In this document: positions 35,980 to 44,721 of the stretch, in pieces
Layout: each line of letters opens with the position of its first letter
Position numbering within the stretch: position 1 is the stretch's first letter
Source of the DNA: Chryseobacterium sp. Leaf405
GTDB lineage: Bacteria; Bacteroidota; Bacteroidia; Flavobacteriales; Weeksellaceae
Assembly: GCF_001425355.1 (NCBI RefSeq)
Contig: NZ_LMQN01000012.1
Coordinates: 6,589-70,588 of the forward strand
Reading direction: 5' to 3'
Length of the DNA: 64,000 nucleotides
Notes under the pieces: generated by a model
Database searches by the model: none
Told to the model about the DNA's origin: nothing
The model's input: the letters and a program-made list of their open reading frames with translations, nothing else
Made by a program: the position numbers and the translations under genes

Positions 35980-37077
35980 ATGTTTAAATCACTTTTCAAT
36001 TGGAAAGTTTTGCTGAACTTAGTCGTAGCCATCGGTGTTTTTGTGGGATTGGTTTGGCTTACATTTCGTTGGTTAGAATACCATACTAATCATGGTCAGG
36101 AAATTCCGGTTCCAAATATCGTTAATAAATCAGTACAGGAAGCTATCAAAATATTGGATGATACCGGATTGGATTATGAAGTGGACAGTCCTCAATATAA
36201 CCCTAAATTCAGACCTTTTCAGGTTTTGCAGGTGTATCCGACTCCAGGTTCACGTGTGAAGGATGGAAGAGCTATTATATTAAAAGTTAATCCTAGAACG
36301 TGGGCAAGAGTAGAAGTTCCGGATGTTATCAATAAATATTCAGGGCTGGCTTTCCAAAGATTGGAACAGGTAGGATTGAAGGTTGGAGATACCATTTATG
36401 AGCCGAGCATTCAGAAAGATGCTGTATTGAGAATTTTATTTAAAGGGAATGAAGTAAAACCTAAAACTAAGCTGGCGAGATTCTCGGTAGTGGATGTTGT
36501 AATTGGTTCAGGACCGATGAGAAATATCTCAATTCCTAATGTAGTAGGGCTTACCGTAAAAGAAGCAAAAGCATTAATAGCAAGAAACATGTTTGAAATT
36601 GGGATTGTAGATCATGAAGACGGAGGTAAAGATGAATCTGATGTTATCTATTACCAGGATCCGGCTTCGGGAGATGTCCGGGATCAGGGAATGCAGATCG
36701 ACCTCTGGGCAAGTAAAAAAACATTGGCTGAATTGAGTGCAAAAATTGCTGAATTGAATTCTGTTTACAGAATGAAGGTAGATACAGGCTTACCGCCTGT
36801 TCAGTATCAGGAAATTCCTGCTCACCAAGAACCGAATTATGATGCGCCGCCGCCACCTCCTGCTCCAAGAAGAGATGAGCAACGACCGCAAACACAACCG
36901 ATGAAAACGGATGTAACGAAAACAACAACTGCGAAACCAACAGTTTCGGTAACTGAAAATAATAAACCTAAAACTACTACTTCTAATCAGGGTAGTAGTT
37001 CTGGTAATACTCCTGCTAAAACTGCAACACAAAAACCAGCAGAAAAGCCAAAAGCTAAAAAAGTGGTCGTAGAGTAA
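35980..37077 (+). CDS. PASTA domain-containing membrane protein
   Basis: The 365-aa protein has one N-terminal membrane helix (residues ~9-28) and three extracytoplasmic PASTA domains (~40-107, ~110-180, ~183-250), each starting with a PNIV/PDVI/PNVV-type strand and containing the EAxxxL pattern. A Pro/Thr/Lys-rich disordered tail (~275-365) follows. PASTA domains bind peptidoglycan fragments; unlike Gram-positive Ser/Thr kinases there is no kinase domain. Upstream of the RluD-like gene with a terminator between them. A peptidoglycan-sensing or anchoring role is inferred. Confidence 0.88.
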   Translation: MFKSLFNWKVLLNLVVAIGVFVGLVWLTFRWLEYHTNHGQEIPVPNIVNKSVQEAIKILDDTGLDYEVDSPQYNPKFRPFQVLQVYPTPGSRVKDGRAIILKVNPRTWARVEVPDVINKYSGLAFQRLEQVGLKVGDTIYEPSIQKDAVLRILFKGNEVKPKTKLARFSVVDVVIGSGPMRNISIPNVVGLTVKEAKALIARNMFEIGIVDHEDGGKDESDVIYYQDPASGDVRDQGMQIDLWASKKTLAELSAKIAELNSVYRMKVDTGLPPVQYQEIPAHQEPNYDAPPPPPAPRRDEQRPQTQPMKTDVTKTTTAKPTVSVTENNKPKTTTSNQGSSSGNTPAKTATQKPAEKPKAKKVVVE

Positions 37078-37103
37078 GACATTAATATATGGTAAAAAAT
37101 ACA

Positions 37104-37134
37104 GGCTTCAACTTTATTATGTTGAAGCCTTTTG
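37104..37134 (+). terminator. terminator of the PASTA gene
   Basis: GGCTTCAAC (37104-37112) pairs perfectly with GTTGAAGCC (37121-37129), followed by TTTT. It lies only ~16 nt before the RluD-like start. Confidence 0.82.
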
Positions 37135-37149
37135 TATAAAAATAAAATC

Positions 37150-38223
37150 ATGACAGAAGATAACGAAGAGTTTTTGGATGAAGAATTAGTAGGCTCCAAC
37201 AGTATTGACAATATTGATCTTGATGAAGAAAATAAAGGATTGTATGAGCATCTTAATATCACGGTAGACAAAAATCAGGAGCCGTTGAGAATTGATAAGT
37301 TCTTATTAATTCATCGTCATAATTCTTCAAGAAATAAAATTTCACAAACGTGCAGAGCAGGTAATGTGGTGGTAAACGGAGCGGCAGTTAAGCAAAACTA
37401 CCGTGTAAAACCCGGAGATCAGGTTTCTGTATTATTGGCGCATCCTCCGAGGGAAAACGTGATTATTCCTCAGAATATTCCTATTAATATCGTCTATGAA
37501 GATGATGATCTTGTTGTGGTAGACAAGGATCCGGGAATGGTAGTTCATCCGGGATTTGGAAATTGGGACGGAACATTGGTAAATGCTTTAGCGTATCATT
37601 TCAATCAAAAAGGAGAGAAATCTGATCTCGACAGAGTCGGTTTGGTTCACAGAATTGATAAAGATACTTCCGGGCTTTTAGTAATCGCAAAAAATGAATA
37701 TGCTCTAAGCTTTTTAGCGAAGCAGTTTTTTGACCGAAAAACCAAAAGATTATACTGGGCTTTTGTTTGGGGAAATGTGCAGGACGATGAAGGCACCATA
37801 CGAGGACATATCGGTCGTCACCCTAAAAACAGGATGCAGATGCATACCTATGAAGACGGAAGTCAGGGAAAACACGCTGTAACACATTATAAAGTGTTGG
37901 AAAGATTTAAATATATGACTTGGGTTGAGTGTAAATTGGAGACAGGAAGAACACACCAAATCAGAGCTCACTTCAAACATATTGGTCATACACTGTTTAA
38001 TGATGAAAGATATGAAGGTCATACGCCTCTTCGTGGAGTTAATCTTCCTAAGTATAAGCAGTTTATAAAAAATGTTTTTGAAATTTTGCCTAGACATGCG
38101 CTTCATGCACACACTTTAGGATTTATACATCCAACCACAAAGAAAGAATTGTATTTTGAGAGCCCAATGCCTAAAGATATGACGGATGCTGTAAAAAAAT
38201 GGAGAAATTATTTAGAAAACTAA
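37150..38223 (+). CDS. RluA/RluD family 23S rRNA pseudouridine synthase
   Basis: Starting at the ATG at 37150 gives 357 residues. An acidic N-terminal extension precedes an S4 RNA-binding domain (RIDKFLLIHRHNSSRNKISQTCRAGNVVVNG, ~45-75) and the pseudouridine-synthase domain with the catalytic motif VHRIDKDTSGLLVIAK and the later GRTHQIRAHF. The family isomerises uridines in helix 69 or other sites of 23S rRNA; the specificity (RluD vs RluC/A) is not fixed. The six codons before the ATG begin with TTG and are unlikely to be translated. Confidence 0.92.
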   Translation: MTEDNEEFLDEELVGSNSIDNIDLDEENKGLYEHLNITVDKNQEPLRIDKFLLIHRHNSSRNKISQTCRAGNVVVNGAAVKQNYRVKPGDQVSVLLAHPPRENVIIPQNIPINIVYEDDDLVVVDKDPGMVVHPGFGNWDGTLVNALAYHFNQKGEKSDLDRVGLVHRIDKDTSGLLVIAKNEYALSFLAKQFFDRKTKRLYWAFVWGNVQDDEGTIRGHIGRHPKNRMQMHTYEDGSQGKHAVTHYKVLERFKYMTWVECKLETGRTHQIRAHFKHIGHTLFNDERYEGHTPLRGVNLPKYKQFIKNVFEILPRHALHAHTLGFIHPTTKKELYFESPMPKDMTDAVKKWRNYLEN

Positions 38224-38274
38224 AAATATATTGAGAATTTTTTTATATTTGTTGAATTGAAATCAAGATTTGTT

Positions 38275-39225
38275 ATGAGAAAACTATATGCTATCGTATG
38301 TTTAGCTCTTTTGTCAAATGCATACAAGGCACAAGAAACTTTACCGTACTATCAACAATATCTTTTGGATGGTGAGTTTCTGTTCAATCCTGCACAATAC
38401 GGAAAAACTGATTATGTGCAGCTTAATCTTAACTATCAGCAGCAATTTTCAAAGTTCAGCGAATCCCCGAATGTACAATCTGTAGGGATTAATGCGAACA
38501 TATTTGATAGAGTAGGAGCAGGAATCTCTGTATTCAGAGACAGCAACGGCCCTATTTCAGCTGGTGGTATTACGGCGGGAGCCTCATATTTTATTCCTCT
38601 TAGCAGTGAAGGAGACAGAAAAGACCAGTTCTCTTTCGGTACGAGTGTCAACTTTTATAATATGAATTTTGATTATTCAAAGATTAATACACAAGACGCT
38701 TCAGATCCACTATTACAGGGAAGCGAAAGTAATATTTTCATGGCATATGCCAACTTTGGGGTAGCTGCTACTTACAAAAATATCTTTGCAGGGGTATCTG
38801 TTAATGACATTGCATTGTCTAACGATGAAGCGATTGTAAACGGACGTGAGCCTTCTCCAATTAAGTTTTTCTTAAACTTAGGATATGACTGGCACGTGGG
38901 TGATAACATCTATTTCACACCATCTGCATTAATCAACCTTAATACGAATTCTACAAGAACAATCGATTATAACTTAATGGGTACGTTCTTTAACGATATT
39001 AATTCATTCTCTTTTGGAGTTAGCTACAGATCTGTTCAGAACAGATTCGACAGCCAGCAATTACAGATTGCACCGGTTGTAAAAGTAAGATTCAACAAAT
39101 TCATGATTGGAGCTACTTATAACCTTGGATTGTCTGATATTCAGGAATATGGAGGAAACAGCTTCATGATCGGATTAGGATATAACTTCGATAACTTCAT
39201 TAACCATAGAGGTTATAGATATTAA
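38275..39225 (+). CDS. PorP/SprF family type IX secretion membrane protein
   Basis: The 316-residue protein (ATG at 38275) has a signal peptide ending YKAQ and the PorP/SprF outer-membrane beta-barrel: TLPYYQQYLLDGEFLFNPAQYG at the start, then FSFGTSVNFYNMNFDYSKI and a C-terminal GLGYNFDNFINHRG strand. SprF family members work with SprE/PorK-type proteins in secretion of adhesins such as SprB; no sprB-like gene is in the window. A stop-proximal terminator abuts hemW. Confidence 0.88.
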   Translation: MRKLYAIVCLALLSNAYKAQETLPYYQQYLLDGEFLFNPAQYGKTDYVQLNLNYQQQFSKFSESPNVQSVGINANIFDRVGAGISVFRDSNGPISAGGITAGASYFIPLSSEGDRKDQFSFGTSVNFYNMNFDYSKINTQDASDPLLQGSESNIFMAYANFGVAATYKNIFAGVSVNDIALSNDEAIVNGREPSPIKFFLNLGYDWHVGDNIYFTPSALINLNTNSTRTIDYNLMGTFFNDINSFSFGVSYRSVQNRFDSQQLQIAPVVKVRFNKFMIGATYNLGLSDIQEYGGNSFMIGLGYNFDNFINHRGYRY

Positions 39226-39248
39226 TTGATTTAATTTAAATAAATTTG

Positions 39249-39275
39249 AGCTCTGAATTTTTCAGGGCTTTTTTT
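39249..39275 (+). terminator. terminator directly abutting the hemW start
   Basis: AGCTCTGAA (39249-39257) pairs with TTCAGGGCT (39261-39269), one G-U, and its seven-T run ends at the base before the hemW ATG (39276). It terminates the SprF-like transcript; hemW must either rely on a promoter inside this region or on read-through. Confidence 0.8.
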
Positions 39276-40400
39276 ATGATTTATATTCACATTCCGTTTT
39301 GTAAACAAAAATGCAGCTATTGCAATTTCCACTTCTCCACTTCTTTAAATTTTAAAGATGAAATGTTGGCTGCAATGAAGAAAGAAATCTTTCTTAGAAA
39401 AGATGAACTGCAAAACAAAAACCTGCAGTCATTGTATTTTGGTGGCGGAACTCCGTCCATTCTTTCTCCTGATGAAATAAAATCTTTAATTGATGAGGTT
39501 TTAAAATACTTCAGTTTTGATACAAATATTGAAATTACCTTAGAAGCAAACCCCGATGACTTGGATAAAAACTTCTTAAAAGGATTATCAAATTCTCCAA
39601 TTAATCGTTTGTCGATCGGAACTCAAAGTTTTTTTGAGGAAGATTTAAAACTAATGAATCGTGCGCATACTGCCAACGAAGCAGAAGATTCCATCAAGAG
39701 AGCTCAGGATTTTGGTTTTGAAAATTTAAGTATTGACTTAATTTACGGTTCACCAACTTCAAATTTAGAAATATGGAAGGAAAATTTGAATAAAACTATT
39801 GCACTGGAAGTTCCGCATATTTCTTCATATGCTCTAACTGTTGAACCAAAAACGGCGTTAGAAAACTGGATTGCTAAAGGAAAAGTAAAAAGCCCGAAAG
39901 AAGAAGAGCAAAATAGAGAGTTTTATTATTTGTCGGATTTCTTAAAAGATAACGGATTTGAACATTATGAAGTATCAAATTTTGCAAAACCGGGTTTTTA
40001 TTCAAGGCATAATTCTTCATATTGGAAGTATAAAGAATATTTAGGAATCGGTCCATCCGCACATTCTTACAACGGTTTTGATGTCAGAAGCTGGAATATT
40101 GCGAATAATCAGCAATATATTAAAAAACTCCACTCTAATCTTTTAGCTAAAGAAGAAGAAATTCTCTCTCAAAATGATCAGTTCAACGAAATGATTATGA
40201 TTGGTTTAAGAACAATATGGGGTGTTGATTTGAATAGTTTAAAAGAAAAATTTAATGATCGGTTTCTTGAACATTTTCAAAATGAAATTAAATCAAAACT
40301 GGAAGAAGAGATTTTAATAATAGAAAACAATCACCTGAAAATTCCGGAAAAACATTGGTTTATGGCAGATGGAATAGCCTCGGATTTGTTTATTGTGTAA
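39276..40400 (+). CDS. hemW: radical SAM HemW-type heme chaperone
   Basis: The 374-aa protein has the radical-SAM motif CxxxCxxC in FCKQKCSYCNF, the family GGGTPS motif (YFGGGTPSILS), LEANPDD and GTQSF segments and a C-terminal winged region with IGLRTIWGVDL. HemW was long misnamed coproporphyrinogen oxidase HemN; it binds heme and supports its delivery. The HNSSYWKYKEYLGIGPSAHS stretch includes the conserved Tyr/His surroundings. Length is typical. The ATG at 39276 is preferred to an earlier open frame because it begins MIYIHIPFC. Confidence 0.93.
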   Translation: MIYIHIPFCKQKCSYCNFHFSTSLNFKDEMLAAMKKEIFLRKDELQNKNLQSLYFGGGTPSILSPDEIKSLIDEVLKYFSFDTNIEITLEANPDDLDKNFLKGLSNSPINRLSIGTQSFFEEDLKLMNRAHTANEAEDSIKRAQDFGFENLSIDLIYGSPTSNLEIWKENLNKTIALEVPHISSYALTVEPKTALENWIAKGKVKSPKEEEQNREFYYLSDFLKDNGFEHYEVSNFAKPGFYSRHNSSYWKYKEYLGIGPSAHSYNGFDVRSWNIANNQQYIKKLHSNLLAKEEEILSQNDQFNEMIMIGLRTIWGVDLNSLKEKFNDRFLEHFQNEIKSKLEEEILIIENNHLKIPEKHWFMADGIASDLFIV

Positions 40401-40465
40401 AGTACGCATATTTGCATATTTTGCTATAAAATTCCTTATTTTTGTATAAAAATTTCAACTCAATT

Positions 40466-41296
40466 TTGAAAACTAAAAAACAAGATTATTCACATCTTTC
40501 ACCCAAACAGCCTATCGGAATTTTTGATAGTGGGGTTGGAGGATTAACGGTTGCCAAAGAAATTAAAAGACTCCTTCCGCATGAGGATCTTATCTATTTT
40601 GGAGATACAAAACATCTTCCTTATGGTGAAAAATCTAAGGAAGCGATCATCGAATATTCTACAAAAATTACCAATTTTTTGTTGGAACAAAACTGTAAAG
40701 CTATCGTAATTGCCTGTAACACAGCAACGGCAAATGCTTTAAATGAAGTCATGCAGTCTGTTGGAGGAAAAGTTCCGGTAATAGACGTAATTAATCCTGT
40801 GGCTGAAAAAGTTTCTTATGAAATTCACAATAATGTTGGGGTTATTGCGACGAAAGCAACGGTAAATTCCGGTTTGTACAAGAAAAGCATCCGTAAGCAT
40901 AATAAGTGGATCAAAGTGGATGAATTGGCAACGCCGCTGTTGGTTCCGGCTATTGAGGAAGGTTTTAAAAATCACCCGATTACGCATTCTATTATTTATA
41001 ATTATCTGAGTAATAGTAAATTGAAAAATATTGAAACACTGATTTTGGGATGTACCCATTATCCGTTATTGATTGATGAAATAAAGCAGTATTATGGAAA
41101 TAGAGTTCGTGTAATTGATTCTCCGAATATTGTAGCCAATCATCTGAAAATCATTTTGGATAAGTACCATCTTTTGAATGATCAGAATCCAAAACCGAAT
41201 TATCATTTTTATCTTTCAGATTTAACCAAAAACTTCGAAAAGATCTCAAAAAAATTCTTCGGAAAAAGTATTGATTTAGAGTTTAAAGTGCTATAA
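40466..41296 (+). CDS. murI: glutamate racemase
   Basis: MurI makes D-glutamate for peptidoglycan. All motifs are present: PIGIFDSGVGGLTVAKEI (Asp), VIACNTATANAL (catalytic Cys) and ILGCTHYPLL (second catalytic Cys). No ATG precedes the conserved PIGIF block in frame. A TTG at 40466 (encoding MKTKKQDYS...) gives 276 residues and fits homologues; another TTG at 40442 would add eight residues with a less conserved look. Probable TTG start is therefore a feature of this gene. Confidence 0.92.
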   Translation: MKTKKQDYSHLSPKQPIGIFDSGVGGLTVAKEIKRLLPHEDLIYFGDTKHLPYGEKSKEAIIEYSTKITNFLLEQNCKAIVIACNTATANALNEVMQSVGGKVPVIDVINPVAEKVSYEIHNNVGVIATKATVNSGLYKKSIRKHNKWIKVDELATPLLVPAIEEGFKNHPITHSIIYNYLSNSKLKNIETLILGCTHYPLLIDEIKQYYGNRVRVIDSPNIVANHLKIILDKYHLLNDQNPKPNYHFYLSDLTKNFEKISKKFFGKSIDLEFKVL

Positions 41297-41323
41297 AAGA
41301 TTCATCAAATTTTTATAAATAAC

Positions 41324-41351
41324 AAAAAAATCAGGAATTAAATTTCCTGAT
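41324..41351 (-). terminator. terminator overlapping the rsmD stop codon
   Basis: On the minus strand ATCAGGAA (41351-41344) pairs with TTCCTGAT (41337-41330), followed by a seven-T run. The rsmD stop codon (41340-41338) lies in the loop. Confidence 0.82.
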
Positions 41352-41925
41352 TCTCTATTTCTATATTTTCGGCTTTATTCGGTTCAAAAAAACTGAAACT
41401 CACATTTCCATATTTTCGGGTATCAATCAAATTTGGATGATCGAATTTCATTCTGCTTTGATGTTCCACAACCAATATTCCGTTTTCTTTTAAGTATTTA
41501 TTATTTAAAACTAAAGAAATCAGTTCGTGGTATTTTTTTTCTTCCATTTCGAAAGGCGCATCAGAAAATACAATCTCAAAAGATTTTTTATTTCTGAATT
41601 TCTTCAACCAATCAAAAACATCGCCTCGCTGAACACTCACCTGTAAGCTAAAACCCAACTCAGAAGCTGTAGAATTTAAGAAACTTGTATGTTTCGGATT
41701 CATTTCTACCGAAGTCACATCCTTGCATCCTCTTGAAGCAAATTCAAAGGTAATCGAACCAATTCCTGCAAACAAATCAAGTACAGAAATCGACTGCATA
41801 TCATACGTATTCTCCAAAATACTGAAGAGTGCCTCTTTTGCAAAATCCGTTGTCGGTCTTACATCAAAATTTTTCGGAGCGGCTATTTTCTTGGCTTTCC
41901 ATTTGCCTGAGATTATTCTGTACAT
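41338..41925 (-). CDS. rsmD: 16S rRNA (guanine966-N2)-methyltransferase RsmD-like
   Basis: The 195-aa Rossmann methyltransferase has YRIISGKWKAKKIAAP, RPTTDFAKEALFSIL and LDLFAGIGSITFEFASRG (SAM-binding). The catalytic N-methylase motif, normally DPPY/F, reads DAPF here (SDAPFEMEE). It methylates G966 of 16S rRNA in E. coli. It is the last gene of a minus-strand set that begins at 44181. Confidence 0.9.
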   Translation of the reverse strand: MYRIISGKWKAKKIAAPKNFDVRPTTDFAKEALFSILENTYDMQSISVLDLFAGIGSITFEFASRGCKDVTSVEMNPKHTSFLNSTASELGFSLQVSVQRGDVFDWLKKFRNKKSFEIVFSDAPFEMEEKKYHELISLVLNNKYLKENGILVVEHQSRMKFDHPNLIDTRKYGNVSFSFFEPNKAENIEIENQEI

Positions 41926-41993
41926 ATTTGTTAGGTTTTAGATTGTAGATGATAGGTAGCAGGAACTAAAACCTGCCATCTCATTGCTGCAAC

Positions 41994-42710
41994 CTAATTT
42001 AAAATAAAATTCTTAGTAGGAATATTATCGAATACAATTCTTAAATTCTTTACAAATTTTTGTAATTCTGAAATAAAGGTTTCATTTTCGGTAGTTTCAC
42101 CATAAGCAAAAAAGCTGGTTTCATTGATTTTGAAATCAATTTTGCTTAATGTAAACATAATGAAATACAGAAAATCAACCTCAGAATTAACATCAAGATT
42201 ATTGTATAAAATAATTTTTTTATTGTCTATAGCGAAAAACTCACATTGATTGTGATAAAGATTGATGTGAATTTCCTTATTATTCTTATTATTAATTGCA
42301 TTTAAAAACTTCTCACCTGAAAAATTAAAATGAACGGGTAACGCCAATTCTTTAATCTTTTTATAGAAATTTTTTGGGAAAGTGTAATAAAACTGAATCT
42401 TGAATCTTTCGTTGATTGAAAGCATCAATTCTTCATTTTCCTTATCTACAGGCGCATTGAACGAGATAAGCTCAAATCCTGCTTCATGGTCTGAAAAACC
42501 TTCAGGCATCAGTGTAAAATGATTCAGCGCAGAAATAACATGAATTTCGTCAAATCTTTGTTTAATCAACACTTCATCCAGTTGAGTTTCAATGAAATTT
42601 TCCGGAGATTCTTCGTCTACAAAATAAGATTTTTCCTCCAAAATGCTTTTGTTCTTCGCAATCTGGTAGATTAATCCGTCTTTGGTAAAAAGTAAATTAA
42701 GTATATTCAT
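41994..42710 (-). CDS. DUF3822 family protein
   Basis: The 238-aa soluble protein belongs to the DUF3822 family, conserved in Bacteroidota and typically adjacent to rsmD. Its sequence suggests an actin/RNase H-like fold (NILNLLFTKDGLIYQIAKN, NNKNNKEIHINLYHNQCEFFAIDNKK) but activity is unknown. It precedes rsmD with a 68-nt gap that contains a small GCAGG/CCTGC hairpin without a T run. Confidence 0.82.
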   Translation of the reverse strand: MNILNLLFTKDGLIYQIAKNKSILEEKSYFVDEESPENFIETQLDEVLIKQRFDEIHVISALNHFTLMPEGFSDHEAGFELISFNAPVDKENEELMLSINERFKIQFYYTFPKNFYKKIKELALPVHFNFSGEKFLNAINNKNNKEIHINLYHNQCEFFAIDNKKIILYNNLDVNSEVDFLYFIMFTLSKIDFKINETSFFAYGETTENETFISELQKFVKNLRIVFDNIPTKNFILN

Positions 42711-42728
42711 AATCTGATTGATGCAAAT

Positions 42729-43223
42729 TTAGTGAAATTCTACCATTACCGCACCCGATTGATGATGAAGTATTTCCTTATTATAAAAATCGAGATTCGT
42801 CTGGCTTTCCAAAACATCCAAAACCATTCTCTGCAAAACGCCGTCGCCAATTCCATGAACAATTTCCAATCTTTTAAGATGATTTTTTCTGCAAAATGAA
42901 ATAACTTCCAGCAATTTTTCTTTTTGGATAAATAATCTTTCAAAACTATCATAATCATGCGGGTTTTTAACGAGGTTTTCAAAATGAAGATCTAAAACCA
43001 GCAGATTTTTATGATGTTTTTTGGAAATTACTTTTTTAGGTTCCACTTTTTCTACAACTTTAATATTTTCATATAAATCAGCATTTTTCGGAACTAATTT
43101 CTCTTTCTGATATTGATACGTAAATCCGTATTCATCTTTAAAAACCACAATATTTCCGTTGACCGAAGTCACGACTCCGCTCAAATCTTCATCTACCACA
43201 GAAACTTTATCGCCAATCTTCAT
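42729..43223 (-). CDS. Smr domain-containing protein (DUF2027-like)
   Basis: The 164-aa protein has an N-terminal SH3-like beta region (KIGDKVSVVDEDLSGVV..., ~1-50) and a C-terminal Smr domain (LDLHFENL, then LKRLEIVHGIGDGVLQRMVLDVL, ~80-164). Smr domains are nucleases or nucleic-acid binders found in MutS2 and in stand-alone proteins; the LDLHF and HGxGxG motifs are present. Between the phosphoesterase gene (11 nt) and DUF3822. Confidence 0.85.
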   Translation of the reverse strand: MKIGDKVSVVDEDLSGVVTSVNGNIVVFKDEYGFTYQYQKEKLVPKNADLYENIKVVEKVEPKKVISKKHHKNLLVLDLHFENLVKNPHDYDSFERLFIQKEKLLEVISFCRKNHLKRLEIVHGIGDGVLQRMVLDVLESQTNLDFYNKEILHHQSGAVMVEFH

Positions 43224-43234
43224 TTTTATATTTC

Positions 43235-43732
43235 TTAAAATTTCGGTCCTAATTCGATAATTTCTAAATCCTTAATTTCCGTATCATCAATTACAAAACG
43301 CATCATTGTTCGCATTTTATGCCAGCCTTGTTTTCCGCAAGCTCCGGGATTGAGGTGTAGAAGATTATTTTTCTGATCAAACATCGCTTTCAGAATATGA
43401 GAATGTCCCGAAATAAATAATTTTGGAGCTTTTTCAGAGATTTCCTGTTTTGCCAACGGAGTATATTTGCCGGGATACCCACCAATATGAATCATCAAAA
43501 CTTCCACATTTTCACAGAAAAAACGATTCACTTCAGGAAATTCAGAACGAATTTTTGAATTGTCGATATTTCCGTAAACGCCCTTTAAAGGTTTAATTTT
43601 TTCAAGCTGCTCAATGACATCGATACTTCCAAAATCTCCGCAATGCCAAATTTCATCTGCCTGTTGAGCATAGTCTAAAATTCGGTCATCGATATAGGAA
43701 TGAGAATCGGAAAGGAGAAGGATTTTGGTCAT
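43235..43732 (-). CDS. metallophosphoesterase (YfcE/MJ0936 type)
   Basis: The 165-aa protein has the complete calcineurin-like metal site: LLSDSHS, HCGDFG, YGNID, MIHIGG and FISGHSHI. Small enzymes of this type hydrolyse phosphodiesters or phosphomonoesters; the substrate is unknown. The ATG overlaps the preceding stop as TAATG, indicating translational coupling with the 43732-44181 gene. Confidence 0.9.
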   Translation of the reverse strand: MTKILLLSDSHSYIDDRILDYAQQADEIWHCGDFGSIDVIEQLEKIKPLKGVYGNIDNSKIRSEFPEVNRFFCENVEVLMIHIGGYPGKYTPLAKQEISEKAPKLFISGHSHILKAMFDQKNNLLHLNPGACGKQGWHKMRTMMRFVIDDTEIKDLEIIELGPKF

Positions 43733-44181
43733 TATCTCAAAGTTCTTTCAGTAATATTTTCGTCGTATTTATCTTTAAAGATCTGCACTCTTTCAGGATT
43801 CAGTTCACCTTCATTTGTTATTACTCTTTCTTTTAGAAGCCATTTGATTAGTTTTTCCATTCCTTTTCTGGAATTCATAAAGTTTAAAATTTTTGTAAAA
43901 TCAGTTGATTCTATTTTTATTTTTTCAGTAATGAAATTTAAAACATAATAATCATCATCCTGATATTTTGGAGTTTCATTATCCATATATCTGTACATCA
44001 GAATTTCTTCATCATCTTTCATGGTGTAGAATGAATATTGTGCCATATTAATTTTTTCAGATTTTAAAATCTGTTTTCCATCAAGTAAGACTTTATCATC
44101 TTTAATTACGACTTCTTGAGATAAATAGAGATTGAAGCTTAATATTAATAAAAATACCGAAAGTGTTTTTTTTGTTGTCAT
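43732..44181 (-). CDS. hypothetical secreted protein
   Basis: The 149-aa protein has a signal peptide (MTTKKTLSVFLLILSFNLYL) and a small alpha/beta mature part without a recognised domain (KDDKVLLDGKQILKSEKINM...). It is translationally coupled to the phosphoesterase gene through a TAATG overlap, so it belongs to the same operon and may act on the cell envelope. Confidence 0.7.
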   Translation of the reverse strand: MTTKKTLSVFLLILSFNLYLSQEVVIKDDKVLLDGKQILKSEKINMAQYSFYTMKDDEEILMYRYMDNETPKYQDDDYYVLNFITEKIKIESTDFTKILNFMNSRKGMEKLIKWLLKERVITNEGELNPERVQIFKDKYDENITERTLR

Positions 44182-44220
44182 TTCTTAGAGCTTAATTTTT
44201 TGCAAATATAGGTTTTGAAA

Positions 44221-44631
44221 TCATTTTTTGTTGAGATTTGCAAACATCTTTAAGGTCAATTCATTTTCTGTAAGGTTTGAAATCACATGATTGCCATTTA
44301 GGCTTGCATTCATTGGTAATTGTATGTTTATTACAGAATCCGATATTTTTTTCCAATCGCCTTTTACTTTCTTAAATTTAAATTTAAGGCTTGTTTCTCC
44401 TGTATATCATCCGTTTTCAATCCAGTTTGCAATGAGTTTTCCATTTTTTTTAAGTTTAAAACTTAAATTCTTTTTATCTAAATGCTTACTTTTCTCAAAA
44501 TTGGAACTTAAAAACCCTAATTTTTTAAATTTCCAAGCTTGAAATAGTAGAGGATTATCACTCCTATTTTGACTTTTAAATGTAATAGTTGTAAAAATTA
44601 ATAATGATAAAATATGAATAAATCTTTTCAT
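44221..44631 (-). pseudogene. secreted protein interrupted by an in-frame TGA
   Basis: Reading from the ATG at 44631, a signal peptide (MKRFIHILSLLIFTTITF) and a mature region of beta-rich character lead to a TGA at 44407-44409, in a GKLIANWIENG context. The same frame then continues uninterrupted for another 61 codons (YTGETSLKFKFKK...NLNKK) to TGA at 44221-44223. The continuation keeps the same Lys/Phe/Asn-rich composition, so one point mutation has split a ~136-residue secreted protein. Family not recognised; lipocalin-like character is a guess. Confidence 0.72.
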
Positions 44632-44721
44632 CCGAATAGTCGTATTTAAATCTAAAATAAACAATCTTTTTGAAATTAAATAGCTTATAATATTTATTAA
44701 CTTTGAGAAATTTTAAAAAAT

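Noticed and set aside
36644..36940. Minus-strand frames in the PASTA gene
   Set aside because: Antisense of the Pro/Thr/Lys-rich tail with no conserved features.
41957..41976. GCAGG/CCTGC hairpin between DUF3822 and rsmD
   Set aside because: Only five pairs and no T run, so neither a terminator nor a clear repeat.
44407..44664. TGA read as selenocysteine
   Set aside because: No sel genes or recognisable SECIS-like hairpin follow the TGA, and the surrounding residues are not a redox motif.
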